Source: Lachnospiraceae bacterium
GTDB lineage: Bacteria > Bacillota > Clostridia > Lachnospirales > Lachnospiraceae
Length of the DNA: 41,201 nucleotides
Assembly: GCA_017458765.1 (NCBI GenBank)
Contig: JAFSZZ010000116.1
Span: forward strand, 1-41,201
Reading direction: 5' to 3'
Made by a program: the position numbers and the translations under genes. Shown here piece by piece: positions 29,601-38,088 of the stretch; within the stretch, counting starts at the first letter, position 1, and each line of letters opens with the position of its first letter. Below the pieces are notes generated by a model. That model saw only the letters and a list, made by a program, of their open reading frames with translations. It had not been told where the DNA came from and searched no databases.

Positions 29601-30749
29601 GAACATATGCTTACAGTTGCCGCACCGGGAGCAGAAAACGGTAAACAGCTTACTGTGACTGATAAGAAGACAAAGGCAGTTCTGACTGAGGGCAAAGACT
29701 TCACGCTGAGTTACGGTAATAATATTAATGCTGGATCTGCCAAGGTAAGAATAACAGGTCTCGGAGCTTACAGCGGAAATATTCAGAAAACATTCAAGAT
29801 CAGACCGGCAGTCTGGACCGGCAGGAAAACTGATGGGGTTAAGAGATTCATTATCACGAATGCTGACGATCTGGCTAAGGGCTACGAATACACAAATATC
29901 GGAGTTACGCCGTTCATAGGATTGGCTGCGGTCATTGACGATGCGGCGGAAACACAGTTAAGCCTTACGCCGGGAACGGACTATAAAGTAAGCTACAGCA
30001 GTTATAAGAAGCAGGGGACAGGTAAGGCAAAGATCAGATTCCTCGGTAATTATAAGGGATCGGCCATATCCGATGTGACTTATGCGATCAATAAGGCTGA
30101 GTTTAATAAGGCTGCCATGCATATTGTGATGGCTAAGGAAGTGATATATAACGCTAAAAAGACGTCTGCATCGACATATAAACTATCTCCCGGCAAGAAT
30201 CTGTTTGTTGAACTTAACGGGGTGATGCTTAAGCCTAATGAATATGCGGTAAAGTTTTATCTTGACGGAGCGGAGATTACTAATAAAACCAAGGTTCTGA
30301 TGCCTGAAAATGCCGCATTCCTGACCGTTACCGTTAAGATAACGCCCAAGTCTAACAGTAAGACCTATAAACTGCCGAACGGTGTCAGCGAAGTCGAGAT
30401 CGGAAGCTATAAGATCATCAAGCCGGATCAGACAAAGAAGGATATTGGAAAGGCTAAGCTTACCGTTATCAAAAGGGACGGGTCAGGAAAGGCCAAGATA
30501 GGTTATACCGGTACGAATATCGGATTTGATCCTAAGGATGCGATCAGACAGGGGGACATAAGGTTTACTCTCGGCAGCGGTGCAAATGCAGTTGTGCTTA
30601 CGGGGAACGAAGTATATGAAAACTTTGAAGTAAACTATGCAAACAATGTCAACCGGGGAACTGCAGTCATCCTGCTCACGGCTAAGGAAGGCAGTGCCTA
30701 CAGAGGATGGGTTAAGGGAACCTTCAATATCGGGAAGGGAACATATTAG
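20691..30749 (+). CDS. Giant secreted multidomain protein with Ig-like, InlB-like and MBG-like repeats
   Basis: A 3352-residue protein. The ATG at 20691 has a perfect AAGGAGG; the longer open frame upstream runs through the operator. A signal peptide ends near A-D-N-N (about residue 30). Approximate layout: GLUG-like region (40-400), two Listeria-Bacteroides/InlB B-type repeats (405-545, each ending in W-D), carboxypeptidase-regulatory/Cna-B-like modules (550-1150 and near 1650-1760), an Asp/Ser-rich acidic linker (1360-1400), a long beta-rich region, a BIG2 domain (2684-2763), a Pro/Val linker and about six MBG-like repeats to the C-terminus. No LPxTG motif, choline-binding or SLH repeats were seen, so it is secreted or held by other means. 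Likely an adhesin or matrix protein; no catalytic motif was recognised. Its stop codon abuts the NRPS start. Confidence 0.9.
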   Translation: MRKIKRMLAWVLAVVMTVTMLPVNTLPVKAADNNLWTDYASEVTRNADGVYEISTAAQLAWVAKAVNDGTLEQGWYDTQGNHYYTFRLLNDIDLTDHLWIPIGNSYNNMIRFRAVFDGAGHTISGMRVGTSDEYLAQGYGGLFGVLAGSVRELSITDSTVYATSKTDGFECYAGLLAGYFDSYSGSVYRCSVDGSVYIEGRNFSYSNRYNSAGGLFGVISKGKVDSCRSNAGLYLKKIDGVSGKASLGGVTGSYADDASANNLLIINSISSVETNTDAGASLSLGAFTGSGSYGTIKNSFARIKYKGGTRELGQDAPKLSYNLKTAANICAYEKNEGADTTERSIHVLSKDSEHVSENSIPLITLKSQDFVNALNSKAQPIEGAKTWSISDSENDGFPDIRFAGLPVYHTAEFISAGETLSTQKIADGDKAEKPDDPARKGYTFLYWYTDDENTEYDFDSPVASDLTLNARWDAHEHTVDFDPKGGSYVYPQVVKTDCKVTKPANPVYNGYVFKGWYEDEAYSNPWDFNTETVAHDMTLYAKWDVSSLPAVAGRITSLRTGAGIEGATVTLSGNGIDKEVRTDTFGFYRIDDIDAGTYEISAWAPGFCSKSEPALTITDGSAGWDAALESTWSGGGGGEEKKVKTIYVNVSCLSTGMKLSRVTVKYRGDTLTGEGMTDENGCVILEEVPDEGYIFEINNDFRKKGWKSATATTSDGSDKKGDLYVNCALEPECQELEVSVKGYDPVSDKDDQPLEGINVTLKGLHPEDNRIVLVDDVKAVTNADGKVNIGWLAPITWVVSAGATPYTSVSETIKSNDEGKLTKNKVTLNLPFTASSIKVNLKSGYADKDIFKNSQGQGSGSTGRDPLKVKLSGVAGTVTEGISRESELDTNGEALFERLAPGAYNLSAAGSVKRYVSVPAGADGKEIYSSTEDTRYGPKYFYAEFNGQGSTNVGFGANITTTLRVAASPVTFSGTLYKADMDKNGEIKVTPLKDVKLAVKPSYYYQQNGASEKEIRTDNDGHYSVTLLPGLYGVTVKDNFYNDYFGGHLIYHTGATDTCYYDYNMRGWPCYGQWTGTVKSAWAWLSSGTQKPYADIAGMNLSSGDVVADLVMMEKAFTYSLGSWRDISGVGIPVMTNATMKRITSLKLDNNPDRWEVKRNKIYTMDHHTESNGASVTMYGNETKTKDMTGQKFPAVFADLKPGDYTFGYTLAGNFSHLEMSDAPYSAHARIPHDGERNISFYDFPAPGELPANADFPEDYVDIRYPDDPCHNPWPCGTVYDSEVAIDFDKDAQGHRTFADLYDDDNSNGEMYFKFFNRHKYTRGMLTEEQAAIYRRSANIHDFHLDSNYNQNGTWDPPEEPDSSDGSVPDTAEGSGPEDSDTADDNGNDGSEGAVNGEQSAVLDESMDEDIIISGDVSEPVACEGDPGDMANYAWYTDDSAEHMPDDKDAFSLSSIRTALFGYTTDKCPGVLFYLPDYASWEDEAYTAIPDGNVELYFNAPAESYLHTTFFPNALDKRNLHNYGQNEKNDLWFKAPVPASGRQISAIDFAHPQNSRNGQVINKSSIEAFFAATGLEVRAVDGENPGRTLDVPVSVTIGEDSYASGYIYTVDNGLNDNVTKVEVTSNEWECSNDLFVQGYYDENAKKAVILVPLSRKLRVFKLTVTDIYGQQIKNADVSFTGHSREYPVVGATDGNGVAQIGETQINWLTNKEEVVSGLTLQDYTVRIHAKGYQDMVYTITADELGTGIIATGRKEMAVLSQPVINKDNKEIFDKKGAFIPGVNFTGTQSGVNFVANDSMDNDALFLNINLEIERDQGDKVINVYMIDRKVYANEDYSDVPTELIIPSSQDAHSNPSEVYEWLVKLEREELGVVYWRCFLGDDEIQVSDTGTTDVVTARVPLWELPTDAFCPTFIVMTDKGAIQIYNVEYGVQDTTQLTGIRLNGRQARIYNAIADMAGAVPTEAEETALLTNINLPTGMILPQKTFTATITASDEGYIDYEYKMGVDLVQGSLTPAGSSAPNLNIISGVTGIVVSGEWDMKLAGEDRQFVETFNVNASRKNMDIDDYLPALFKAFPVKLSFDPDPSGGFGYTGTRTVDGKNDMTRESQRMDANAYAGIKGEISGFKAAGKAFPGVGTILESLEKSGAADMGVHLKLRTGVNGTYRYEIVPPAEPTENLDIAVGAGASAGVYAKALGGSVGAEANVNISGDNDKLPDMMEISATMSPDDGFKMKEVKGKLNADAKIYIQTWAINGEKNFEFVDIPFDYKFNTEDDVNDSTIAINEISIKENLMSRGDFEPSVYSNDAVANGNVLATNYVTIGGHGSDESGSGTVVVTDMESKGGNMRVMLVARNGIVSGSPDTNTGIEAPEGSGDGFIDPVCIASTDGLITACDTVTLSDGKLLVAWCEIAAFDMYKTCPPSSIKYSAGTVNNGVWTGNVTTVTEDAGMVTDSMYLVANGNGAASLIAVKTGDGPMAARHNIYGYKYSAGGFTGETVLAGNKRIYRAKACSAGDGVFMAYTTDEFEAEAIVWDNKGTENYSFTVNGLEFDVASNGARSGILTGTDDGLELQILENGVFKYYGTVVSQTSPGNPMFAIAENGSFVIGWTTENDTKLYTAQLSMGGNLLKDAELIGNGGRFSKSELCLNGADLSLYAVNTKTVGETLNSTLNAYNMKAEVYTGTDVEVTGIEVTPDKPEIVIGSKKRLTAKVLPVNATGKGVTWSSDHEDIAIVTSNGWVKGIKTGDAVITVTAGNISVKVPVTVVEKSGNSGGDEPEEPVNPVNPVKPGEPKGNYEGKETGEMSVAFTDASIKDGVIYKGTAIKPDVIVKNGDKTLIEGTDYSVKYKDNVNAGPAIVTVTGKGNYIGKKELTFTINKKNIGDADVTAGNMVVVSGSKASPVIVYNGIVLKSGSDYSGITSEKIRQDTGITLTGSGKNYTGTKTLTIKALPKTEVKSMAVVLVKGTSFTYDGKEHMLTVAAPGAENGKQLTVTDKKTKAVLTEGKDFTLSYGNNINAGSAKVRITGLGAYSGNIQKTFKIRPAVWTGRKTDGVKRFIITNADDLAKGYEYTNIGVTPFIGLAAVIDDAAETQLSLTPGTDYKVSYSSYKKQGTGKAKIRFLGNYKGSAISDVTYAINKAEFNKAAMHIVMAKEVIYNAKKTSASTYKLSPGKNLFVELNGVMLKPNEYAVKFYLDGAEITNKTKVLMPENAAFLTVTVKITPKSNSKTYKLPNGVSEVEIGSYKIIKPDQTKKDIGKAKLTVIKRDGSGKAKIGYTGTNIGFDPKDAIRQGDIRFTLGSGANAVVLTGNEVYENFEVNYANNVNRGTAVILLTAKEGSAYRGWVKGTFNIGKGTY

Positions 30750-33700
30750 ATGGATGTAAGTTTGATTTCGATGACGGAGCTGGGTATATATCTCAGTTGG
30801 AAAAAAGATCCGGAGAAACTTGCATATAATCTGCCGTTCCTGATGCCGTTGCCTCAGGGTACGGACATAGAGAAGCTGCGCGCCGCATTGGTCAGAACCT
30901 TTGCGGCGCACAGAGGGCTGCTTGCGAGGTTCAAGCTTAACAGGAACGGAAGCGTTACACGTATAATGCCGGAGGGTGAACTTGATGAGTCATCAGTCAG
31001 TATAACCGTAAGGGATGAAGAACCGAAGTTTGACGAGCTCGTGAAGCCGTTCTCGGATACGGAGGGTGAACTTTACAGGATCGTTATCCTTAAGGGAGAC
31101 GGTCAGGACTGGCTGTTCATGGATATACATCATCTCGTATTTGACGGCACATCGATGAGGAGATTTATAAGCGAACTGAACCGCGCCTATGCAGGTGAGC
31201 ATCTTGTGGGTGAGCAGTTCACAGTATCTGACATTGCAATAAGGGAGCAGGATAAGAGGAAGAGCCGGGCCTTTGAGGAGGCTGAGGAGTGGTACAGGCA
31301 GCTGCTTGGGGATTATGAATATAACAGCGCCCTCATACATGATAAGGAGGGCAGTGAAAAAAAGTGCGCCTACATAGAGCATGAGCTTTCGGTGGATCCG
31401 GAGGAAGTATCCGAGTTTGCCGATTCACTGGGCATAAGGAAGAGCACTTTCTTCGCCGGCGCTTACGGGTATCTGATAAGCCGGTTCTCAGGCAGTAAAG
31501 GAGCGTTGTATTCAACCGTGCATTCGGGAAGGGATAAATATAATGCAGGCACTGTCGGGATGTTTGTCAAAACGATCCCTGTGATACAGGACTTTTCGAA
31601 TGACGATAAGATAAAGGAGCATCTCAGGCAGCTTGATGAACAGATCACAGGGAGCCGGAAAGCAGATATTTTTTCATATGCCGATATAAGTGATAAATTC
31701 GCTCCTAATATACCCACGTTATTTGCATATCAGGGCGAAATGTTTAAGAAGATCGATTTTCTGTCAGGGGAGATAAGGACTGAAACGATACCGGCAGGAG
31801 ATGCGCAGGAGGATATGGTCACGGAGGTATTCCGTGATGACGGCAGATATATCATACGTATTGCATACAGGCGGGATCTGTTTGAACACAGCAGTATAGG
31901 CGAGTTTGTGGACTCATACGAAAAGACTCTTAATGAGATGCTTAAGAGGGAACGGTTGGCGGAGGTTGATATTGTTACGGACGATCAGCTGACTGCTCTT
32001 AACGGCTTTATTTTAAAGACCGCTGTTGTACCGCGCCATAATGATATCGTTTCAATGTTCCGTGATGCGGCAGCGTCCGATCCGTCTGCTCCTGCCGTCA
32101 TATTCGGTGATGTGAGACTAAGTTACAGTGAACTTGATATAACAACAGATCGTATAGCATCATATCTTAAAGAGAAGGGAATAGGCAGCGGGAGCGTTAC
32201 CGCCATTCTCATACACAGGAACGAATACATGGTAAGTGCTTCGCTCGGCGTGCTTAAGTCGGGCGCCGCATATCTGCCCCTTGATCCTTCATATCCGCCG
32301 GAAAGGCTCAACTTTATGGCGAAGGATGCAGGGGCGTCATACCTTATAGCAGATAAGGATCTTGCACATATACTTGAAGGTTTTGAAGACAGGGTGATCT
32401 TAACGGATGATATTCCATCGCTGCCTGCGCCGGATACCGGCTGCAGTGGGACAGTTGTTCCTCATGAGGATGACCTGTTTACACTTCTATATACCTCAGG
32501 GTCTACGGGAACTCCCAAAGGAGTGATGCTGGGGCACGGCAATATAGCGAACTTCTGCAGGCATTATGTATCTGAGACCGGTCTTGGCCCGGGCATTGTA
32601 TGTTCGGCGTATGCGAGCTATGGGTTCGACGCGAACATGATGGATATGTACCCGGCGCTTATTTCAGGTGCCTGTGTATGTATCGTGCCCGAGGAAATCA
32701 GGATGGACCTTAAGGCGCTTGGTAAGTATCTGGAAAAAAACAATGTGAGCGTTGCATTTATGACGACACAGGTCGGCAGGCAGTTTGCGATGTCAAAAAA
32801 CAGGCCTTCGTGTCTTAAAAAGCTTCTGGTCGGAGGAGAGAGGTTAGCCGATGTTTCGGTGCCTGAGGATCTTGAACTGATAAATGTATACGGACCTACA
32901 GAGTGTACTGTTTTTGTTACAAGAAAGATTGTAAATCCACATGAAAGATATTTACGAATACCCGTCGGGAGTTCATTTGCAGGAGCAGTTCTCTACGTCG
33001 TTGATGAGCACGGAAGAAGGGTACCGCCCTGTGTTCCCGGTGAATTGTGGATATCGGGTCCCTGTGTAGCGATCGGATATCTTAACCGTAACGAAAAGAA
33101 TGCGGAGACTTTCACTATAAATCCCTTCAGCAGAGAGAAAGGGTATGAGCGTGTATATCATACCGGCGACATAGTACGGTTCCTGCCTGACGGCGAGATA
33201 GATTTCATTGGACGCAGTGACGGTCAGGTGAAGATACGAGGCTTCCGTATAGAACTTAGTGAGGTTGAGTCTGTTATACGTGAGCATCCCGACGTCGAGG
33301 ATGTGACTGTACAGGCATTTGACAACAAGAACGGGAGCGGCAGATATCTTGCGGCTTATGTAGTAGAGAAGGAAGGCAGCAGCATTGAACGGGGTGAGCT
33401 GGAAGCATTCATCCGCAATGTAAAACCGCCGTATATGGTACCTGCGTCGATCATTAAGATAGATGAGATACCGCTTAACCAGAACCAGAAAGTTGACAAG
33501 CGAAGACTGCCTGATCCGGATGTATCCCGACAAGGAGTAAAAGAAGGCAGTGTGAGGGAGTTTACTGAGCTTGAAAAGGAACTTTTTGAGATCCTCGCAC
33601 AGGCAACCGGATACGACGGATCGGATATAACAATTCCACTTGTTGAGACCGGTCTTACATCAATTTCAGCGATGCAGCTCATATCGATCCTTTCGGAGCG

Positions 33701-36700
33701 TTATGGCTTCAGTCCCGATACAGGCAGACTACTGACGGGTTTGAGCATACTCGATATAGAAAATGAGATATTTAAGTATCTGATGAGCCGGGACGGTGGT
33801 ACAGATATGGTGGCTTCGGGCCTGAAAAGGGACAGGGCGATCTTACGGGCGCCGCTTACTCAGACACAGCTTGGCATCTATCTTGAATGCAAAATGGATG
33901 AGAGAAGTGATAAATACAATATACCGCTGTTGTTCAAACTTGATGATGCTGTGGACATGGCCGTGCTCAAGGATGCTGTCAGGACTGCCATCGAGGCGCA
34001 TCCGTTTATGAAATGCTGTATAGAAGCAACGGAAAACGGCAGCGCTGATATGATCTTAAACCCGGATATTGAATGGGAGATTAAGACAGAAGATACGCAG
34101 CTTTCCGATAATGAAATACAGGAGAGGTTTAAGACAGAGTCCGTCTTGTTTAAACTCTCACGAGCCCCATTGTTTGATATAAGGATAATAAATTCTGCGG
34201 GTTCGGGATATCTGTTCATGGTGTTCCATCATATCATCATGGACGGTACCTCTGTTAGTGTTCTCATGGAAGATATTGAATCGGCTTATCAGGGACACAA
34301 CCTGACTAAGGAGAGTTACGATTCAATGTCGTTGGCGGTGGATGAGGATAGAGAGAGGGGGACGGAGGCGCTTAAGAAAGCCCGTGACGTGTATAACAGG
34401 ATTTTTGATGGAGTATGCGTTGATTCACTGCCGTATACCGAGAATGTCACGACGCATGAAACAAGGTCACGGTCAGGCGCGGCGGCTGTTTCTTCATATG
34501 TACTTGATGGTGTGGATGAGTCATGCATCGATGCTTTCTGCCGGGAAAATAAGGTTACGGAAAATGCGATCTTTACAGCGGCATTTGCTTATATGCTTGC
34601 AAGAATGAACGGGAGCGATGAGGCAATGTTTGCATGCGTACATAACGGGCGGACAAGCACTAAGGTGTTGCGTATCATGGGGATGCTCGTTAAGACCTAT
34701 CCGTTCTATATCAATATCGATAAGAATTCAAAAGCCGAAGATTTCGTGCGTGCGGTGTCATCACGTATCAGGGAACTTACAGCCAATGAGTTGTATTCGT
34801 TTGCCGAGGCAGTGAGGGATCATGATGTGAACGCAGACGTTATGTTTGCATATCAGGGTGATTCGTTTAACGGATATACGATCGGCGGTAAGAGGGCAGA
34901 GCTTATAGAGATGCCGATCAGGGATGCCAAGGAGCCGTTAAGCGTTGATGTATCAAGGCAAAGCGGTAAGTACAGGATTACCTTCGAGTACAGGGAGGAT
35001 ATGTACACTGCTGTGCAGACAGAATGGATGAGTGGGATATATGCATTGATCGTTCAGGGATTTATTACCCGAAGTACGCTTGGTGACATAGAACTTATGA
35101 ATGGGCGGAGCAGGGCATTTCTTGATGAGGTTAACGATACGGATGTTAATATACCGTTTATGCCGGTCAGATGCCTGCTTGAAAAAAATGCCGCAGCCTT
35201 CCCTGACAGGACAGCCGTGGTATTCGGCGATACAAGGGTAACATATAAAGAATTGAATAAATCTGCGAACAGGATAGCGCACGGGCTTATCGATGAGGGG
35301 GCCACGGGGCGTATAAGTGCGCTTATGTTAAAACGCAGTGAGAAGGTATACATGGTGCGGCAGGGAATTCTTAAAGCGGGCAGCGCCTTTCTGTCTATAG
35401 ATCCGGAATACCCGGATGAAAGGGTAAAGGTCATGACCGAGGATTCAGGGGCCGCTGTTTTGGTGGTGAGTGAAGCGATCAGGGAAGAAAGGGCTTCGCT
35501 TCTGAGTACGCTTAAGTGTCGAGTCCTTACGGTAGAGGATCTGCTTGATACAGAAGAAGTATCCGATCCGGATATTGAGGTACAGAAGGAAGATCCGGCT
35601 TATTGCATATTTACTTCGGGTTCGACCGGCAGACCCAAAGGAGTGATCTTAACCCAGGGGAATCTGCTCAATTTTCTTGATGCCAATGATAAGAATCCGG
35701 AAATATTGGGATATACGGAGTATACGAGAAATTCGTTGGCGCTTGCGGCAATCACATTTGATGTTTCGGTCATGGAGGAATTTATACCGTTATCGCACGG
35801 GATGACTGTATGCATGGCTTCGGAAAACGAGATACATGATCCGGAGGCGTTAGCTTCGTTCATGATAAAAAACGAAGTGGATATGATGACGGTCACACCT
35901 TCGTTCTTATCAAGCTGCATCGGGCTTCCCGTGATGAGAGGAGCGCTTAAGAACGTGAAGGTGTATGACCTTGGAGCTGAGGCATTTCAGGCACCGTTGT
36001 ATGATAAGATAATTGCGATCAATCCCGACGCATATATCATGAACGGGTATGGCCCCACAGAGACTACGATAAGCTGTACAATGGATAGAATTACGGGAAC
36101 CGGGCTTATCACCATAGGACGTCCGGCTTCAAATGTAAAGGCGTTTATAGTGGATGAATCAGGACACGTTATGCCGCCGCTCATCCCCGGCGAGCTCATT
36201 ATTGCAGGAGAAGGCGTAGGCAGAGGTTATATAGCAAGACCTGAGCTTAACGAGGAGAAGTTCATTATCTTTGAGGGGCTGCGTGCATATCGCACGGGTG
36301 ACGTGGCAGCATGGACATCGGATGGGAGACTGAGGTTCAGGGGACGTTCAGATGATCAGGTGAAACTTCGGGGACTAAGGGTTGAACTGTCTGAAATAGA
36401 GAATGCTATCAATTCGGTGGAAGGCGTTGATTCAAGCGTGGCAGTCGTCAGAGGAGATGAAGAGAACGCATTTCTCGCAGGTTTCTATACCGCTTCAAGA
36501 AAGATCACGGCTGATGAGATAAAGAGTGTGATAAGCAGGATGCTTACTTCTTATATGATACCCGGTGTATTGATGCAGCTTGACAACCTGCCGCTTACCG
36601 CAAACGGCAAGGTGGATAAGAGGAAGCTTCCGGAAGTGGCGTTCAAACCTGATACAAGGGAATACAGAGAACCGGTGAATGAGGCGGAACGTGATTTTTG

Positions 36701-38084
36701 TGCCTGGTTTGCAGAAGTTCTTCACCTTGATAAGGTGAGTGCTGCTGCAGGTTTCTTCGAACTGGGCGGTACTTCCTTAAGCGCCTCGGCCATAGCGATG
36801 CATGCCAGGGACAAGGGATATAACGTTGTATATGCGGATATTTTCAAGGCGCAGACACCGGAGGCACTTGCAAGGATAGCTGCGGGAGAGACGATGCCTG
36901 CCATGAAATCGGATGAAGCGGGGAATGATATTACAGACTATGATTACGATGCCTTAAATATGTCCGATGATCAGGACATTAAATTGATTGGTATAAAACC
37001 TGGCGCCATCGGTAACATCATGGTAACGGGAGCCCTGGGGTTCCTTGGGATCCATGTATTGAGGGAATATCTGCTAAGTTATACCGGCACGGTATATTGC
37101 ATGGCGCGAGGGAAGAACTGTGAGAGACGCCTTAAGTCCCTGTATTTTTACTATTTTTCCGAAATGCCTGACAGGTACTTTGAATCGGGGAGGCTTAAGA
37201 TCATCACGGGTGACATCACCGATGAAGAGGCGCTTGAGAAGGCAGGAGAGCTGCCTTTTGACACTCTTATCAACTGCGCGGCGATAGTAAAGCATTTTGT
37301 TAAGGATGACAGTATTTTTAAGACAAATGTGGGAGGAGTAAAGAACCTCATAAGACTTTGTAAGAAGAAGGGTATACGACTTATCCAGACGTCTACGGTA
37401 AGTGTGGCCGGCGAAGGACTGGACGGAACCCCTGCGCCTGATAAGATGCTTAAGGAAAACGAATTATATATAGGACAGCTGATCGATAACGATTATATCC
37501 GTTCAAAGTTTCTTGCGGAACGCGCTGTGCTTGAAGCTGTCACTCATGGACTTGATGCCAAAATAATGAGGCTCGGTAATCTTATGGGACGTTCGGCGGA
37601 CGGTGAATTCCAGATAAACTCCCGAACCAATGCATTTATCCGTTCTCTTGCAAGCTATAAGAAGATAGGGGCTGTTCCTTATTCGATGCTTAATGTATGT
37701 ACTGATTTTTCGGAGATCGATATGACGGCAAGGGCTGTTCTTAAACTTGCGGGAACTGCGCACAAGTACAATATCTTCCATGCGATGAACAACCACAGTG
37801 TCACCTATGCCGATATCGTTTATTCTATGCGTGAGTACGGGATGAAGGTAGATACAGTAGAGGATGATGAGTTTGAGGCACGCATGGCTTCAGCGGGAGA
37901 TGCTGCCGGGGCACTCATGGCTTACAGTACGAGGGAAGGGCAGGAAAGGCGCTATATGCTTGGAACAGACTGTTCGTTCACCACGAACGCACTCTACCGC
38001 CTTGGTTTTAAGTGGCCCGTGACTGATGAGGATTACATCGTCAAAATGCTCGATGCCCTGAACGGAATGTCGATGATGAGGTGA
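30750..38084 (+). CDS. Dimodular NRPS with terminal reductase (C-A-T-C-A-T-R)
   Basis: A 2444-residue synthetase. Module 1: condensation (HHLVFDG 127-133), adenylation (YTSGSTGTPKG 581-591; core Asp627, Lys914), carrier (Ser971). Module 2: condensation (HHIIMDG 1160-1166), adenylation (FTSGSTGRPKG; Asp1671, Lys1954), carrier (GGTSL, Ser2009). The terminal thioester reductase (about 2088-2440) has GALGFLG (2094-2100), STVS and Tyr2249-x3-Lys2253. An N-terminal condensation domain with an intact active site suggests acyl-starter loading. By eye the specificity positions read D-A-M-F-L-G-V-V-F-K and D-V-M-T-Y-L-G-I-S-K; I cannot assign substrates. Known relatives in gut Clostridia make dipeptide aldehydes that can cyclise to pyrazinones. 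The ATG directly follows the giant-protein stop. No phosphopantetheinyl transferase gene is in the window. Confidence 0.95.
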   Translation: MDVSLISMTELGIYLSWKKDPEKLAYNLPFLMPLPQGTDIEKLRAALVRTFAAHRGLLARFKLNRNGSVTRIMPEGELDESSVSITVRDEEPKFDELVKPFSDTEGELYRIVILKGDGQDWLFMDIHHLVFDGTSMRRFISELNRAYAGEHLVGEQFTVSDIAIREQDKRKSRAFEEAEEWYRQLLGDYEYNSALIHDKEGSEKKCAYIEHELSVDPEEVSEFADSLGIRKSTFFAGAYGYLISRFSGSKGALYSTVHSGRDKYNAGTVGMFVKTIPVIQDFSNDDKIKEHLRQLDEQITGSRKADIFSYADISDKFAPNIPTLFAYQGEMFKKIDFLSGEIRTETIPAGDAQEDMVTEVFRDDGRYIIRIAYRRDLFEHSSIGEFVDSYEKTLNEMLKRERLAEVDIVTDDQLTALNGFILKTAVVPRHNDIVSMFRDAAASDPSAPAVIFGDVRLSYSELDITTDRIASYLKEKGIGSGSVTAILIHRNEYMVSASLGVLKSGAAYLPLDPSYPPERLNFMAKDAGASYLIADKDLAHILEGFEDRVILTDDIPSLPAPDTGCSGTVVPHEDDLFTLLYTSGSTGTPKGVMLGHGNIANFCRHYVSETGLGPGIVCSAYASYGFDANMMDMYPALISGACVCIVPEEIRMDLKALGKYLEKNNVSVAFMTTQVGRQFAMSKNRPSCLKKLLVGGERLADVSVPEDLELINVYGPTECTVFVTRKIVNPHERYLRIPVGSSFAGAVLYVVDEHGRRVPPCVPGELWISGPCVAIGYLNRNEKNAETFTINPFSREKGYERVYHTGDIVRFLPDGEIDFIGRSDGQVKIRGFRIELSEVESVIREHPDVEDVTVQAFDNKNGSGRYLAAYVVEKEGSSIERGELEAFIRNVKPPYMVPASIIKIDEIPLNQNQKVDKRRLPDPDVSRQGVKEGSVREFTELEKELFEILAQATGYDGSDITIPLVETGLTSISAMQLISILSERYGFSPDTGRLLTGLSILDIENEIFKYLMSRDGGTDMVASGLKRDRAILRAPLTQTQLGIYLECKMDERSDKYNIPLLFKLDDAVDMAVLKDAVRTAIEAHPFMKCCIEATENGSADMILNPDIEWEIKTEDTQLSDNEIQERFKTESVLFKLSRAPLFDIRIINSAGSGYLFMVFHHIIMDGTSVSVLMEDIESAYQGHNLTKESYDSMSLAVDEDRERGTEALKKARDVYNRIFDGVCVDSLPYTENVTTHETRSRSGAAAVSSYVLDGVDESCIDAFCRENKVTENAIFTAAFAYMLARMNGSDEAMFACVHNGRTSTKVLRIMGMLVKTYPFYINIDKNSKAEDFVRAVSSRIRELTANELYSFAEAVRDHDVNADVMFAYQGDSFNGYTIGGKRAELIEMPIRDAKEPLSVDVSRQSGKYRITFEYREDMYTAVQTEWMSGIYALIVQGFITRSTLGDIELMNGRSRAFLDEVNDTDVNIPFMPVRCLLEKNAAAFPDRTAVVFGDTRVTYKELNKSANRIAHGLIDEGATGRISALMLKRSEKVYMVRQGILKAGSAFLSIDPEYPDERVKVMTEDSGAAVLVVSEAIREERASLLSTLKCRVLTVEDLLDTEEVSDPDIEVQKEDPAYCIFTSGSTGRPKGVILTQGNLLNFLDANDKNPEILGYTEYTRNSLALAAITFDVSVMEEFIPLSHGMTVCMASENEIHDPEALASFMIKNEVDMMTVTPSFLSSCIGLPVMRGALKNVKVYDLGAEAFQAPLYDKIIAINPDAYIMNGYGPTETTISCTMDRITGTGLITIGRPASNVKAFIVDESGHVMPPLIPGELIIAGEGVGRGYIARPELNEEKFIIFEGLRAYRTGDVAAWTSDGRLRFRGRSDDQVKLRGLRVELSEIENAINSVEGVDSSVAVVRGDEENAFLAGFYTASRKITADEIKSVISRMLTSYMIPGVLMQLDNLPLTANGKVDKRKLPEVAFKPDTREYREPVNEAERDFCAWFAEVLHLDKVSAAAGFFELGGTSLSASAIAMHARDKGYNVVYADIFKAQTPEALARIAAGETMPAMKSDEAGNDITDYDYDALNMSDDQDIKLIGIKPGAIGNIMVTGALGFLGIHVLREYLLSYTGTVYCMARGKNCERRLKSLYFYYFSEMPDRYFESGRLKIITGDITDEEALEKAGELPFDTLINCAAIVKHFVKDDSIFKTNVGGVKNLIRLCKKKGIRLIQTSTVSVAGEGLDGTPAPDKMLKENELYIGQLIDNDYIRSKFLAERAVLEAVTHGLDAKIMRLGNLMGRSADGEFQINSRTNAFIRSLASYKKIGAVPYSMLNVCTDFSEIDMTARAVLKLAGTAHKYNIFHAMNNHSVTYADIVYSMREYGMKVDTVEDDEFEARMASAGDAAGALMAYSTREGQERRYMLGTDCSFTTNALYRLGFKWPVTDEDYIVKMLDALNGMSMMR

Positions 38085-38088
38085 GTTT

